A stretch of DNA of 32,277 nt from Prevotella sp. (GTDB lineage Bacteria > Bacteroidota > Bacteroidia > Bacteroidales > Bacteroidaceae): the NCBI GenBank assembly GCA_017557185.1, contig JAFZAP010000026.1, forward strand, positions 1-32,277, given 5' to 3'. Position numbers and translations under genes: made by a program. Within the stretch, counting starts at the first letter, position 1; each line of letters opens with the position of its first letter. Shown here piece by piece: positions 6,412-14,292 of the stretch. The notes below the pieces were generated by a model. The model had not been told where the DNA came from, ran no database searches, and was given only the letters and a program-made list of their open reading frames with translations.

Positions 6412-7792
6412 CAATGCTGGTAAGATCATCGGAGAACGAGCGGTCAATCTTCATCCGCTGCTCCACTTGTCGACAACTGTGGATGACCGTGCTGTGATCG
6501 CGTCCTCCGACGAGTTTACCAATACGTGCCGCCGGCATCTTCGTGTACTTCTGCGCTAGATACATCGACACCTGGCGTGCTACAACAAGCTGATGCGTGC
6601 GGCTCTTGCTCTGCACGGCAGCTGGTGTAACATTGAAGTGGTTGCATACGGTGTCGAGGATGTCGTCGATTGTGAGCGGCCGGTCGTCAACCTTCACGGC
6701 ACGCTTGACGATGCGCTCAGCAAGCATCAGATCGATCTTCCGGTTGTAGACCACGCTAAACGCCATGAGCGAGTTAACAGCACCCTCAAGATCGCGCACA
6801 CTACCATTCGTGCTTTCTGCAATGAACTGCACAACATCTTCGGGAATCTGCAGTCCGTCGCGCCGTATCTTACTGTTAAGGATATCGATACATAGCTGCC
6901 GGTTGGGCTTCTCGAGCTCAGCAATAAGCCCGCACGAGAAACGGGTTAACAGCCGATCAGGCATTCCCTTGAGGTCGACAGGCGGCCGGTCGCTGGCCAT
7001 GATGATGCGACGATTGTTGCGGAACAGGTGGTCGAAGACATGGAAGAACGTCCTCTGCGTACCCTCCTTGCCAATCCACTCCTGGATATCGTCAACGATC
7101 AACAGGTCGATGGTCTGGTAGAAATGTACAAAATCGTTGAAAGTATTCTTCCTTACAGAGTCTGTATACTGCAATTCGAAGAGCCGGGCGCTGATATAGA
7201 GCACGCGCTTCTGCGGATAGATCTGCTTTACACGGTTGCCGATGGCATTGATCAGGTGCGTCTTACCGCATCCCGACGGTCCATAGATGAACATCGGATT
7301 GAACTGGCGGCTCTGCGGATGCTCGGCGATAGACTGTCCAACGCTGCGCGGAAGTTTGTTGCTGTCGCCCTCGATGAAGTTAGAGAACGTCTGATGGGGG
7401 TTGAGCTGCGGGTCGAGTTCCTGCGGAACAGCGGCATCGAGCACCGAGGGCGACTGGTTGGCACGCCGCTTCGGCTGCACAGCCGTTGCCTCCGGTTGCT
7501 CTGCCTCAAAGTCCTGAGTAATGCGATGCTCACGGTCGGTAACGACACGATAAGCCAATCGCACGCCCTCGCAGAAGGTGCGCCGAAGCACCTTGCTGAA
7601 CAGCTGCACATAGTTCTCCTCCAGGTACTCGTAGACGAACGGGCTCGGTACCTGCACCAGCACCGTCTTCGTCTGTTCGTTGAACGATTCGAAGGCGATG
7701 GGCTTGAACCATGTGTTATATTGCTGCTCGGAGACATTCTCGCTGATGAGTGCGAGCGCTTTCTCCCAAAGAGCATTAGGACTTTCTGTCAT
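6383..7792 (-). CDS. dnaA: Chromosomal replication initiator protein DnaA
   Basis: DnaA opens the replication origin by binding DnaA boxes as an ATP-driven filament. This 469-residue protein has every expected domain. The N-terminal domain I contains WFKPIAF. A variable linker spans about 90-130. The AAA+ core carries Walker A GPSGCGKTH (171-179) and Walker B LLIVDDIQEW (230-239). The C-terminal DNA-binding domain holds the signature VGGRDHSTVIHSC. Length is normal. Neither dnaN nor recF is beside it, and I see no cluster of TTATCCACA-type boxes in the 449 bp upstream, so there is no sign that the origin lies here. A TACTTTTG box at 7920-7927 would give a leader of about 125 bases. Confidence 0.97.
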   Translation of the reverse strand: MTESPNALWEKALALISENVSEQQYNTWFKPIAFESFNEQTKTVLVQVPSPFVYEYLEENYVQLFSKVLRRTFCEGVRLAYRVVTDREHRITQDFEAEQPEATAVQPKRRANQSPSVLDAAVPQELDPQLNPHQTFSNFIEGDSNKLPRSVGQSIAEHPQSRQFNPMFIYGPSGCGKTHLINAIGNRVKQIYPQKRVLYISARLFELQYTDSVRKNTFNDFVHFYQTIDLLIVDDIQEWIGKEGTQRTFFHVFDHLFRNNRRIIMASDRPPVDLKGMPDRLLTRFSCGLIAELEKPNRQLCIDILNSKIRRDGLQIPEDVVQFIAESTNGSVRDLEGAVNSLMAFSVVYNRKIDLMLAERIVKRAVKVDDRPLTIDDILDTVCNHFNVTPAAVQSKSRTHQLVVARQVSMYLAQKYTKMPAARIGKLVGGRDHSTVIHSCRQVEQRMKIDRSFSDDLTSIENAFKLKKA

Positions 7793-7919
7793 TCTCTCTA
7801 GCTTTATCTTGTGAGCGATGCCTATCGAGGTGTTTCATGCCTGCAACACCGCTTTGTTTCTACCTTATTCTTCTTAGTTGAATTGCTCGGATTTAGGTTT
7901 TGCCGTAGCATTTCGTTTG

Positions 7920-7927
7920 CAAAAGTA
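7920..7927 (-). promoter_or_regulatory. Possible -7 box of dnaA
   Basis: TACTTTTG on the minus strand fits TAnnTTTG. No clear TTTG box lies 19-20 bp further upstream, so the call is weak. Confidence 0.4.
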
Positions 7928-7995
7928 CATAAAAAGTTCGTAATAAAAAAATTTTTTTTGATGAAACTTTTTTTGCCTTGCTTGCGTTTGCAAAC

Positions 7996-8048
7996 AGCCA
8001 AAAATCACGTAAGTCATTTATTGACGGCACTTTACGTGATTCTTGGCT
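7996..8048. repeat. 17-bp inverted repeat upstream of dnaA
   Basis: AGCCAAAAATCACGTAA (7996-8012) and TTACGTGATTCTTGGCT (8032-8048) pair at 16 of 17 positions. The 19-base centre itself contains GTCA-TTTAT-TGAC. It stands about 200 bp before the dnaA start and could be a protein-binding site, a folded RNA or an element remnant. Confidence 0.6.
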
Positions 8049-8241
8049 GGTTTTAACTACATTCAAATAGCCACAGAAGCGATAACTGATTGATAATTAG
8101 TGCGTTACAACGCTTCGCTAAAACCATTTTCTTGAACAGTGAAACATTCCTCAGACATCGCGAAATCGCAAGAGAAACAAGCATTTCGAGCGATATCGCC
8201 AGCCGTGAAACATTCACACCGTAATTTAGACTTATTTTAAA

Positions 8242-9210
8242 TTACTGCCCTTTGTCCTTTTTCCCAAACACTGAAATGTTGATGTAGCGCTTGGGGTGCT
8301 CCTTGATGTCGCCCAACAACTGTTCGGCATTCGTCAACGTTCCATTGAAACGGTCGTAGAGAGTAGCGTCGTTCATGAGAAGTCCGAGGGTTCCATCAGG
8401 CTTGTTAAGCTTCTCTGAGACCGCCTGAACGTTGGCCAGCGTCTGGTCAACCTTCTGCATAGTGCCATCGATGTCGAGAGTCGTAAGATTCTTCGTGAGC
8501 TGCTGGGCGTTATCGAGTACGCCGTCTGTCTTCGTCATGAGTGTCGGCAGCTGGCTATTGAGCCTTGTCATCAGCGCATTCACTTGGCGGGTGGTAGTAG
8601 TGAGGTCAGTCGACACCTTCTCGACGTTACGAATCGAGTGAGCAATGGCTGGATCGGCAAGCAAGGCATTGACACTTGCCAAGATGGAATCCACCTTCGG
8701 CAGCATCTGCTCAACAGCTGGGATGAGGGCTGCCGCACGGGCCATAAGGCCTTCGGCCATCGCACCTTGGATGGTGTCGCCAGGGGAAAGAGCCCCACCC
8801 CCTAACCCCTCCCCCGTAGGGAGGGGAGAAAGCCCTACCTCCAGCCCCTCCCCCGTAGGGAGGGGAGTATTGTGGGATGACAGTAGGAGGTTCATCCTCA
8901 CATTACCCATAAAGTCACTCTCGATAGAGGCTGTAGTGCCTTTGGGGAGTTGCATCTTGTCGTCGAGGGTGAAAGCAACGACGATGTCGCCACCTCCAGA
9001 GTAATCGAAGGCAATATCTCTGACTATACCCACCTGATAGCCGTTGGCGAAGATGGGGTTCGATACTGTGAGCCCGCTGATATTGCTGAAGGAGGCATAA
9101 TAAACATTCTTCTCAGAGAACAGCGAGATGCCCTTGAGGAAATTCATGCCAAAGAACAGAACGATGATGCCTGCGATGGCGACGAGTGCTATTTTGATTT
9201 CTTTTTTCAT
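8242..9210 (-). CDS. MCE/MlaD-family lipid-transport substrate-binding protein
   Basis: The 322-residue protein has an N-terminal membrane anchor (about residues 6-24, IALVAIAGIIVLFFGMNFL). The MCE domain runs from about 35 to 165 (YYASFSNISGLTVSNPIFANGYQVGIVRDI) and a long helical region reaches the C-terminus. MlaD-type proteins form hexameric rings that carry phospholipids across the periplasm as part of an ABC system; the ATPase and permease genes are not adjacent. Its ATG overlaps the TGA of the amidase (ATGA at 9207-9210), so the two are translationally coupled. Residues about 115-141 (two PLPTGEGL units) come from two tandem copies of the GC-rich palindromic element within the MCE domain. 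This is an expansion that homologues should lack. Confidence 0.88.
   Translation of the reverse strand: MKKEIKIALVAIAGIIVLFFGMNFLKGISLFSEKNVYYASFSNISGLTVSNPIFANGYQVGIVRDIAFDYSGGGDIVVAFTLDDKMQLPKGTTASIESDFMGNVRMNLLLSSHNTPLPTGEGLEVGLSPLPTGEGLGGGALSPGDTIQGAMAEGLMARAAALIPAVEQMLPKVDSILASVNALLADPAIAHSIRNVEKVSTDLTTTTRQVNALMTRLNSQLPTLMTKTDGVLDNAQQLTKNLTTLDIDGTMQKVDQTLANVQAVSEKLNKPDGTLGLLMNDATLYDRFNGTLTNAEQLLGDIKEHPKRYINISVFGKKDKGQ
8790..8867. repeat. Two tandem GC-rich palindromic elements inside the MCE gene
   Basis: Copy one (8790-8829) and copy two (8831-8867) both have the core CCCCTCCC-CCGTA-GGGAGGGG preceded by AGCCC(C/T)ACC. They are read in the PLPTGEGL frame of the minus-strand gene and contain no stop in that frame. 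Confidence 0.8.
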
Positions 9211-10634
9211 TGCTTGTTCTTTTTAAATTCGGCGATTGCCTCGTTGACGTTCATCTTCTGTCCGTTCTTAAAGGCAACAATGAAAGCCCCAGGGAACTTG
9301 TCGAGAATCTCGCGTCGCTGACGGGCAATAGCGTTGTAGTCGGTAGAAGCACCAACAGTGTACTTGAACATTCCACCTTCCTCATAGCAGTCGACATCGG
9401 GGAGGCCTTTGAACTGCTTGTCGGTAGTCTTCAAACGGGTGCGCCCCGTAGAGATCTGTATCTTGAAGATGGGAAGCCCTACCCCCTGCCCATCCGCTGT
9501 AAGGAGAGGAGATGCAGTGGGTTGCTTGGTCTCGGGTTGTTTGGACTCGGGTTGCTTGGCCTCGGGCTGCTTGGTCTCGGGCTGCTTGGGCTCGGGCTGC
9601 TTGGGCTCGGGCTGCTTGGGCTCGGGCTGCTTGGACTCAGGCTGCTTGGACTCGGGCTGCTTGGGCTGAGCCGGCTGACTGCGCTTCTTGGCTGCTGCGG
9701 CCTGTTCCTGCTGCTTCTGCTGCTTCTGCTGCTCCTTCTCCTTATATTCTTCAGGCACCACCTGCGGAATCTGTGCATCCTTGACGTCTTGCGGCCGATA
9801 GGGCACGTTCAATCCGTCGAAGTATTTGTTCTTATAGCTGATGAAAGCCTTCAGGAAGCCACGGGCATACTTATCGGTCGACGATTCCGCATTCATGAAT
9901 GTCTCTTCATCAGGATTGGAGATGAAGCCCAGTTCCATCAGGCAAGCAGGCATCGACGTCAGGCGCAACACAGCGAGATTGTTCTGATGAGCCCCTTTGT
10001 CTACACGCCCCGTAGCAGCACAGATACCCTTTTGCAGAAGACGTGCCAGCTCAACGCTTCGCTCCATGTTATTATCCTGGATGAACTCAAACATGATATT
10101 GCTTTCTGGCGAGTTGTCGAAACCTTGATAGCGCTGCTTATAGTCTTTCTCCATGTAGATAACAGAGTTCTCGCGCTTCGCTACTTCAAGGTTTTCCTGA
10201 ATGCCCTTCTTACCCGTGGTCTCACCACGCCCGAGGGCATAAGTCTGATAGCCATGTACCGATGTGCCTTTCGAGACTGCGTTAATGTGTACCGACACAA
10301 ACAGATCGGCCTTGTTCTTGTTGGCAATCTCGGCACGCTGCCATAACTCGAGGAACTTATCGGAGGTACGCGTGTAGACAACCTTCACATCAGGGCAGTT
10401 GCGCTCGACAATCTTTCCGAATGCCGTTACATAACGCAAGGTAAGCGTCTTTTCCTTTGAAATCTTTCCTACGCAGCCCGCATCTTTGCCGCCATGTCCG
10501 GCATCAAGGACAAGCACAAACTTGCCGGCAGCCGAAGCCAAAAGTACAAAATGACAAAGTAACATGGTAACAAGGAACCGCGACGGCCACTTGCTGCCAT
10601 TCTTTCTTACACCTATTTTATTATTATTGTGCAT
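9207..10634 (-). CDS. N-acetylmuramoyl-L-alanine amidase with SPOR-like C-terminus
   Basis: The enzyme cuts the bond between N-acetylmuramic acid and the stem peptide during cell-wall remodelling. Residues about 19-36 form a signal or anchor segment. An Amidase_3 domain spans about 38-255 with DAGHGGKDAG (first zinc-ligand His), RAEIANKNKADLFVSVHIN (second His) and ACLMELGFISNPDEE (conserved Glu). A linker rich in Lys, Gln and Pro includes nine KQPE(S/P/T/A) repeats (about 325-372). The final 90 residues (FKIQISTG..., FKYTVGASTDYNAI, GAFIVAFKNGQ) look like a SPOR-type peptidoglycan-binding domain. Between repeats and SPOR, PLLTADGQGVGLP looks like a decayed copy of the palindromic-element peptide. 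The gene lies 29 bp after folB and overlaps the MCE gene. Confidence 0.92.
   Translation of the reverse strand: MHNNNKIGVRKNGSKWPSRFLVTMLLCHFVLLASAAGKFVLVLDAGHGGKDAGCVGKISKEKTLTLRYVTAFGKIVERNCPDVKVVYTRTSDKFLELWQRAEIANKNKADLFVSVHINAVSKGTSVHGYQTYALGRGETTGKKGIQENLEVAKRENSVIYMEKDYKQRYQGFDNSPESNIMFEFIQDNNMERSVELARLLQKGICAATGRVDKGAHQNNLAVLRLTSMPACLMELGFISNPDEETFMNAESSTDKYARGFLKAFISYKNKYFDGLNVPYRPQDVKDAQIPQVVPEEYKEKEQQKQQKQQEQAAAAKKRSQPAQPKQPESKQPESKQPEPKQPEPKQPEPKQPETKQPEAKQPESKQPETKQPTASPLLTADGQGVGLPIFKIQISTGRTRLKTTDKQFKGLPDVDCYEEGGMFKYTVGASTDYNAIARQRREILDKFPGAFIVAFKNGQKMNVNEAIAEFKKNKQ
9475..9512. repeat. Decayed GC-rich palindromic element in the amidase gene
   Basis: AGCCCTACCCCCTGCCCATCC followed by GTAAGGAGAGGAG keeps the layout of the copies at 8790-8867 with several substitutions. 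It is read as PLLTADGQGVGLP, in the same frame as PLPTGEGLEVGL in the MCE gene. Confidence 0.55.
9519..9662. repeat. 15-bp tandem repeats coding for KQPEX
   Basis: Nine full units and one partial unit of 15 bp encode KQPE followed by S, P, T or A. Some adjacent units are identical at the DNA level, which suggests recent expansion or contraction. The result is an extended linker between catalytic and SPOR-like domains. Confidence 0.9.
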
Positions 10635-10663
10635 ACTTCTGGTTCTGTTACTTTGTTATATTG

Positions 10664-11038
10664 TTACCTTGCCACCTTGATTTTCACTTCTGCACCATCG
10701 CAGTCAGCACCCATAGGCGGGTTGAGTTTTGTGATACTCACCTCAACAGCATCGAGGCGACTAAAGCGACTGAGCAATGCCTCGCTGACACACCACGCCA
10801 CACGCTCAAGCAAATGGCAAGGTTCTGACATCACCTTTTGTATCACCTCGTAGACCTCTGCATAGTTGACGGTGTCGGCCACATCGTCGGAAAGCGCTGC
10901 CTGGCTGATGTCGACATCCATCACGACCGTCACCTCGTAGTCATTACCAACAAGGCGTTCCTGCGGCAACACACCATGATAGGCATGGAAGCGCATGCTG
11001 TGCAGGGTGATAGTGGAGGAAGTCAGTTTATAGTTCAT
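10664..11038 (-). CDS. folB: Dihydroneopterin aldolase
   Basis: FolB converts 7,8-dihydroneopterin to 6-hydroxymethyl-dihydropterin and glycolaldehyde in folate synthesis. The 124-residue protein (from the ATG at 11038, MNYKLTSSTITLHSM) has the family motif FHAYHGVLPQERLVGNDYEV near the N-terminus, NYAEVYEVIQKVM in the middle, and the closing strand AVEVSITKLNPPMG. An upstream GTG at 11062 would add eight residues (MQSPPAAT) with no family match, so the ATG is preferred. That start leaves 27 bp after the NrdJ-like gene, in the same operon, and the amidase follows after 29 bp. Length and motifs are normal. Confidence 0.93.
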   Translation of the reverse strand: MNYKLTSSTITLHSMRFHAYHGVLPQERLVGNDYEVTVVMDVDISQAALSDDVADTVNYAEVYEVIQKVMSEPCHLLERVAWCVSEALLSRFSRLDAVEVSITKLNPPMGADCDGAEVKIKVAR

Positions 11039-11065
11039 AGTTGCGGCCGGTGGACTCTGCACTTT

Positions 11066-11560
11066 TCACTCTTCACTTACCACTTTTTCCTCGTTGCCAT
11101 CGGCAGTATATTTCTTTAATGCACGCTCTACGCCCACCTTCCAGGTGTTGATGCTCTCGTCCTGTAGGTCGAGGGAAGCAACGAGTTTCACCACATGCTC
11201 AATAGGCATGCCGTAGCGCAGCACACCCGAGATGAGCTTCGCATAGTTCCAGTACTCCTTATTGAACTTCTCCGAGAGGCCTTCGACAGTGGTCTTGTAG
11301 CCACGCTTGTTCTCAAACTGGAAGTCGTAACGCTTCGTACCATCATCGTTCACCTGCTTGATGATCTTTCCCTTGGTGACGGTTTTCGGAAGTACAATAC
11401 CCTCGTCGTCGTCCTGCAAACCCGTGAAGATTTCATAAGGACGACCATCGAGCAACCCGACGAAGGCCACCCATTTCTCTTTGTTATTCTGGAAGCGAAC
11501 CACGTCGCATTCCAATTCTTTCGGCCTGACGGCCACTACTGTATTCTGAAGAGTATCCAT
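11066..11560 (-). CDS. Stand-alone protein like the C-terminal part of B12-dependent ribonucleotide reductase
   Basis: The 164-residue protein resembles the last part of adenosylcobalamin-dependent (class II) ribonucleotide reductase. It has FVGLLDGRPYEIFTGL, VLPKTVTKGKIIKQ, NKEYWNYAKLISGVLRYGMP and ESINTWKVGVERALKKY. The radical-forming catalytic barrel is absent, so it is not a reductase by itself. Short proteins of this type are common in Bacteroidota; whether they regulate or assist a ribonucleotide reductase is not known to me. The ATG at 11560 (MDTLQNTVVAVRPKEL) is chosen over an upstream start at 11626, whose extra 22 residues span the promoter. It heads the operon that continues with folB, the amidase and the MCE gene. 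A TATCTTTG box lies 22 bp upstream. Confidence 0.75.
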   Translation of the reverse strand: MDTLQNTVVAVRPKELECDVVRFQNNKEKWVAFVGLLDGRPYEIFTGLQDDDEGIVLPKTVTKGKIIKQVNDDGTKRYDFQFENKRGYKTTVEGLSEKFNKEYWNYAKLISGVLRYGMPIEHVVKLVASLDLQDESINTWKVGVERALKKYTADGNEEKVVSEE

Positions 11561-11582
11561 AATGATTAGCTGTTTTCGATGG

Positions 11583-11590
11583 CAAAGATA
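11583..11590 (-). promoter_or_regulatory. -7 box for the NrdJ-like/folB/amidase operon
   Basis: TATCTTTG on the minus strand matches the consensus exactly. No TTTG lies at the expected distance upstream. It is divergent from the promoter at 11652-11683. Confidence 0.55.
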
Positions 11591-11651
11591 CAAAAAAAGA
11601 TGAAAGAAGAGAGATGAAAGATACAACTTTTTTCACTTTCGACAGGAAAAA

Positions 11652-11683
11652 GTTGCCAAAACAGGAAAAAACGACTACCTTTG
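11652..11683 (+). promoter_or_regulatory. Promoter of the nitroreductase-family gene
   Basis: GTTG (11652-11655) is followed after 20 bp by TACCTTTG (11676-11683), about 20 bases before the ATG at 11705. Confidence 0.65.
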
Positions 11684-11704
11684 CAAACAAAAAAGTAACC
11701 CAAA

Positions 11705-12442
11705 ATGAAAAATATCCTGACAAGAAGAACCATCCGCAGTTATACAAAAGAGGATGTTAACGACACACTTCTCAACGAATTGTTATTCAAAGCCAGCCGC
11801 ACACAGACTATGGGAAACCTGCAGCTCTATAGTGTAGTAGTGACGCGGTCAGAAGAAATGAAACAGCGTCTGGCTCCTGCCCATTTCAACCAGCCGATGG
11901 TAACAGCTGCTCCCGTCGTGCTGACATTCTGTGCCGACTTCCGTCGCACCACACGTTGGGCCGAGGAACGACAGGCATCGCCTGGCTATGACAATCTGCT
12001 GTCCTTCCAGAATGCCGCCACCGATGCCCTACTCTACTGTCAGACGTTCTGCAACCTGGCCGAGGAGCGCGGGTTGGGGTTGTGTTTTCTGGGAACAACC
12101 ATCTACATGCCTCAGATGATTATCGACACCCTGAAACTACCGAAACTAGTGTTCCCCGTCGCAACAATCACAGTTGGCTGGCCTGCCGAAGAGCCTCCTC
12201 TCACCGACCGCCTGCCCCTTGCTGCCATCCGCCACGATGAAACTTACTGCGATTACACTCGCGAGCGCATCGATGCTTTCTATCATGAAAAAGAGCAGCT
12301 GCCCGAAAACCAAGAGTTCGTGCGTATCAATGGGAAGCTGACGCTGGCCCAAGTCTTTACAGACTGCCGCTACACGAAACGGGACAACGAGGCGATGTCG
12401 GCTGGACTTCTGGATGCGTTGCGCCATCAAGGATTTGGTTGA
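11705..12442 (+). CDS. Nitroreductase-family (NfsA-like) flavin oxidoreductase
   Basis: This 245-residue FMN-dependent reductase starts MKNILTRRTIRSYTKEDV; the Arg-rich N-terminus is the usual FMN phosphate-binding segment. It continues with a SRTQTMGNLQLYSVVVT flavin-site loop, the central helix (FQNAATDALLYCQTFCNLAEERGLGLCFLGT) and PVATITVGWPAEEPP. These features fit the NfsA/FRP-type branch, which reduces nitro compounds, quinones or flavin with NAD(P)H. The natural substrate cannot be read from sequence. It is a single-gene unit, divergent from the NrdJ-like operon and convergent with the transporter at 12671. Confidence 0.88.
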   Translation: MKNILTRRTIRSYTKEDVNDTLLNELLFKASRTQTMGNLQLYSVVVTRSEEMKQRLAPAHFNQPMVTAAPVVLTFCADFRRTTRWAEERQASPGYDNLLSFQNAATDALLYCQTFCNLAEERGLGLCFLGTTIYMPQMIIDTLKLPKLVFPVATITVGWPAEEPPLTDRLPLAAIRHDETYCDYTRERIDAFYHEKEQLPENQEFVRINGKLTLAQVFTDCRYTKRDNEAMSAGLLDALRHQGFG

Positions 12443-12670
12443 GAGGTTGAGTCCCGTTAATCAAATCCTGCATATCCTACATTTCCTACACCTGAAGTAT
12501 CAAAACTATGACCGCAAACGGTCTTATCTCAATAATTGAGGGCACAAGCATAACAAGCGCCCCCGGGCGAATGAGTAGCGAGTACAAGAACAAAACTTGA
12601 AGCAATCATAATACACTTTGAAACAAGCAAGGAGATACCACGCGTGCGACAATAATATGTTATGTGACGA
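12443..12670. other. Convergent intergenic region with three small palindromes
   Basis: GACCG-CAAA-CGGTC (12510-12523), CTCAAT-A-ATTGAG (12528-12540) and CGCCCCCGGGCG (12558-12569) follow each other between convergent genes. None has a T-tract. They may help stop transcription or be repeat remnants. No gene is visible. Confidence 0.4.
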
Positions 12671-14143
12671 TTAGTCGTTAACGACCACGGGCTTGTACTT
12701 CGGTACGAGCATCTTCATGATGCACCAGCCTACGAGATAGGCTACTGCACAGAAACAGAAGACGATCATATAAGCACCAGGCTTACCCTCGTAGCCGAGG
12801 AATGTGAAGGCTGAGCCCTGACCTTCAGCATAGGTGAAGAGATTACCCGAAATCTTGTTGATAAGCATCGAGCCAAGTCCACCGGCCATAGCACCAATAC
12901 CTGTAATGGTGGCAATAGTGGATTTCGGGAACATGTCACCTACCGTAGAGAAGATATTGGCACTCCAAGCCTGATGTCCGGCACCGGCCAGACCGATGAT
13001 AAGAGCAGGCCACCATGCGGGATCGATAGGGCTGTTCTGCCACATAGCCAACGGTTGTGCAAACAATGCGAACAGGGGGAAGAAGGCAAAGATCAACATC
13101 GCGAGCATACGGCCGGCATAGGGATTCATGCCACGTCTCTCAACAAACAACTTAGGCAGATAACCACCGAAGATACTTACTACCGTCACGATGAGATATA
13201 GCACGAAGATGAGCAACTGTCCCATGCTAGAACTGGACTTGTAGCCGAACTGATCGGAGAAATAGGCGGGCGCCCAGAACAAATAGAACCACCACACGCC
13301 ATCGGTCATAAACTTACCCACGATGAACGACCAGGTCTGCTTGAATGTGAAGCACTTGGCAAAACTGATTTGCGGCCCTTCGTCGTTGGCATCCTTGGGA
13401 TCTTCGTCGGTCTCTGCGTCCTGGTTGATATAGGTTAGCTCAGCAGCATTCACATGCTTGCTCTTGTTGGGTTTATCGTAGATGAAAGCCCAGAGTCCCA
13501 TCCAAATGAAGCCCAGCGCACCAATGATGATGAAGGCCATCTCCCAACCGAAAGCCTCGGCCAACGGCGGAATGCTGATAGGAGCAGCAAGTGCGCCCAC
13601 CGATGCTCCGGCATTAAAGATACTGGTGGCAAAGGCACGGTCTTTCTTGGGGAAATACTCAGCAGTCACCTTGATAGCAGCCGGGAAGTTTCCACTCTCA
13701 CCAAGTGCAAGCACGGCTCTGCAGAACAAGAACAAATAGACACTGACGGTAGCTATGCTCAGGGCGGTCATCGAACCAGCCTCAACAGCCTTCAGTGCCG
13801 TCACGTCGGCAAGTCCTACATATTTCATAGTCACCCATCCGCAGGCAGCATGCAAACATGCACCAAACGACCATACGAAGATAGCCCATAGATAACCTTT
13901 CTTCGTACCCATCCAGTCGATGAACTTACCGGCAAAGAGGCAGAACACGGCATAAAGGATTGAGAAAGCGGACGTGATCGTGCCATAGTCGGCATCGGTC
14001 CAGTGGAATTCAGGGGCAATGAAATCTTTCCACGTAAGCGAAAGCACCTGACGGTCCATGTAGTTAACGGTTGTCGCGAAGAACAGCATCGCGCAAATAA
14101 CCCAACGATAGTTGGTCATCTTGGTAGTTTTGATAGGACTCAT
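12671..14143 (-). CDS. MFS transporter, probably hexuronate (ExuT-like, anion:cation symporter family)
   Basis: The 490-residue membrane protein has the 12-helix layout of the major facilitator superfamily. Its N-terminus (YRWVICAMLFFATTVNYMDRQVLSL) and the segment CRAVLALGESGNFPAAIKVTAEYFPKKDRAFATSIFNAG are hallmarks of the ACS family, whose ExuT and GudP members import hexuronates or related sugar acids. The central cytoplasmic loop (about 235-265) is acidic (DAETDEDPKDANDEG). Hexuronate as substrate is the best guess from family resemblance; no uronate catabolic genes are in this window. It is transcribed alone from the promoter at 14182-14212. An alternative start eight codons later (MTNYRW) is possible. 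Confidence 0.82.
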   Translation of the reverse strand: MSPIKTTKMTNYRWVICAMLFFATTVNYMDRQVLSLTWKDFIAPEFHWTDADYGTITSAFSILYAVFCLFAGKFIDWMGTKKGYLWAIFVWSFGACLHAACGWVTMKYVGLADVTALKAVEAGSMTALSIATVSVYLFLFCRAVLALGESGNFPAAIKVTAEYFPKKDRAFATSIFNAGASVGALAAPISIPPLAEAFGWEMAFIIIGALGFIWMGLWAFIYDKPNKSKHVNAAELTYINQDAETDEDPKDANDEGPQISFAKCFTFKQTWSFIVGKFMTDGVWWFYLFWAPAYFSDQFGYKSSSSMGQLLIFVLYLIVTVVSIFGGYLPKLFVERRGMNPYAGRMLAMLIFAFFPLFALFAQPLAMWQNSPIDPAWWPALIIGLAGAGHQAWSANIFSTVGDMFPKSTIATITGIGAMAGGLGSMLINKISGNLFTYAEGQGSAFTFLGYEGKPGAYMIVFCFCAVAYLVGWCIMKMLVPKYKPVVVND

Positions 14144-14181
14144 TGAGATTTACGATTTACTTATTTACGACTTATAATTTG

Positions 14182-14212
14182 CAAAGATACGAATAAATGA
14201 GCGAAAAGCAAA
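14182..14212 (-). promoter_or_regulatory. Promoter of the MFS transporter
   Basis: On the minus strand TTTG (14209-14212) precedes TATCTTTG (14182-14189) by 19 bp, the canonical spacing. Confidence 0.75.
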
Positions 14213-14292
14213 AGAAAAGCTGAAATATTTATTTGTTTCTGCGTCAATTCTGGTGCTATCCCTGCTCTTTTTTTTCTATTCCTAACACATGC

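Larger units (their letters stand above)
7793..8241. other. Intergenic region upstream of dnaA
   Basis: This 449-bp gap between dnaA and the MCE gene holds a -7-type box at 7920-7927, a homopolymer stretch (A7T8) at about 7946-7960, and a long inverted repeat at 7996-8048. Two GTGAAACATTC words lie at about 8140 and 8205. No open frame in it looks like a gene, and I see no terminator of standard form behind the MCE gene. Confidence 0.5.

Noticed and set aside
7793-8241. Replication origin next to dnaA
   Set aside because: No cluster of TTATCCACA-type boxes and no dnaN or recF nearby; one inverted repeat and an AT-rich patch are not enough.
8790-8867. Transcription terminator or attenuator inside the MCE gene
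   Set aside because: No T-tract on either strand, and equivalent copies occur inside other genes and in intergenic DNA in both orientations.
9519-9662. CRISPR-like array
   Set aside because: The 15-bp units are contiguous, without spacers, and encode a regular KQPEX peptide.
9210-10346. A 378-codon leucine-rich frame opposite the amidase
   Set aside because: Its LGLLGLG repeats are only the reverse reading of the KQPE repeat DNA.
12510-12569. Bidirectional terminator between convergent genes
   Set aside because: The three palindromes are short and none is followed by a T-run on either strand, so no terminator is claimed.
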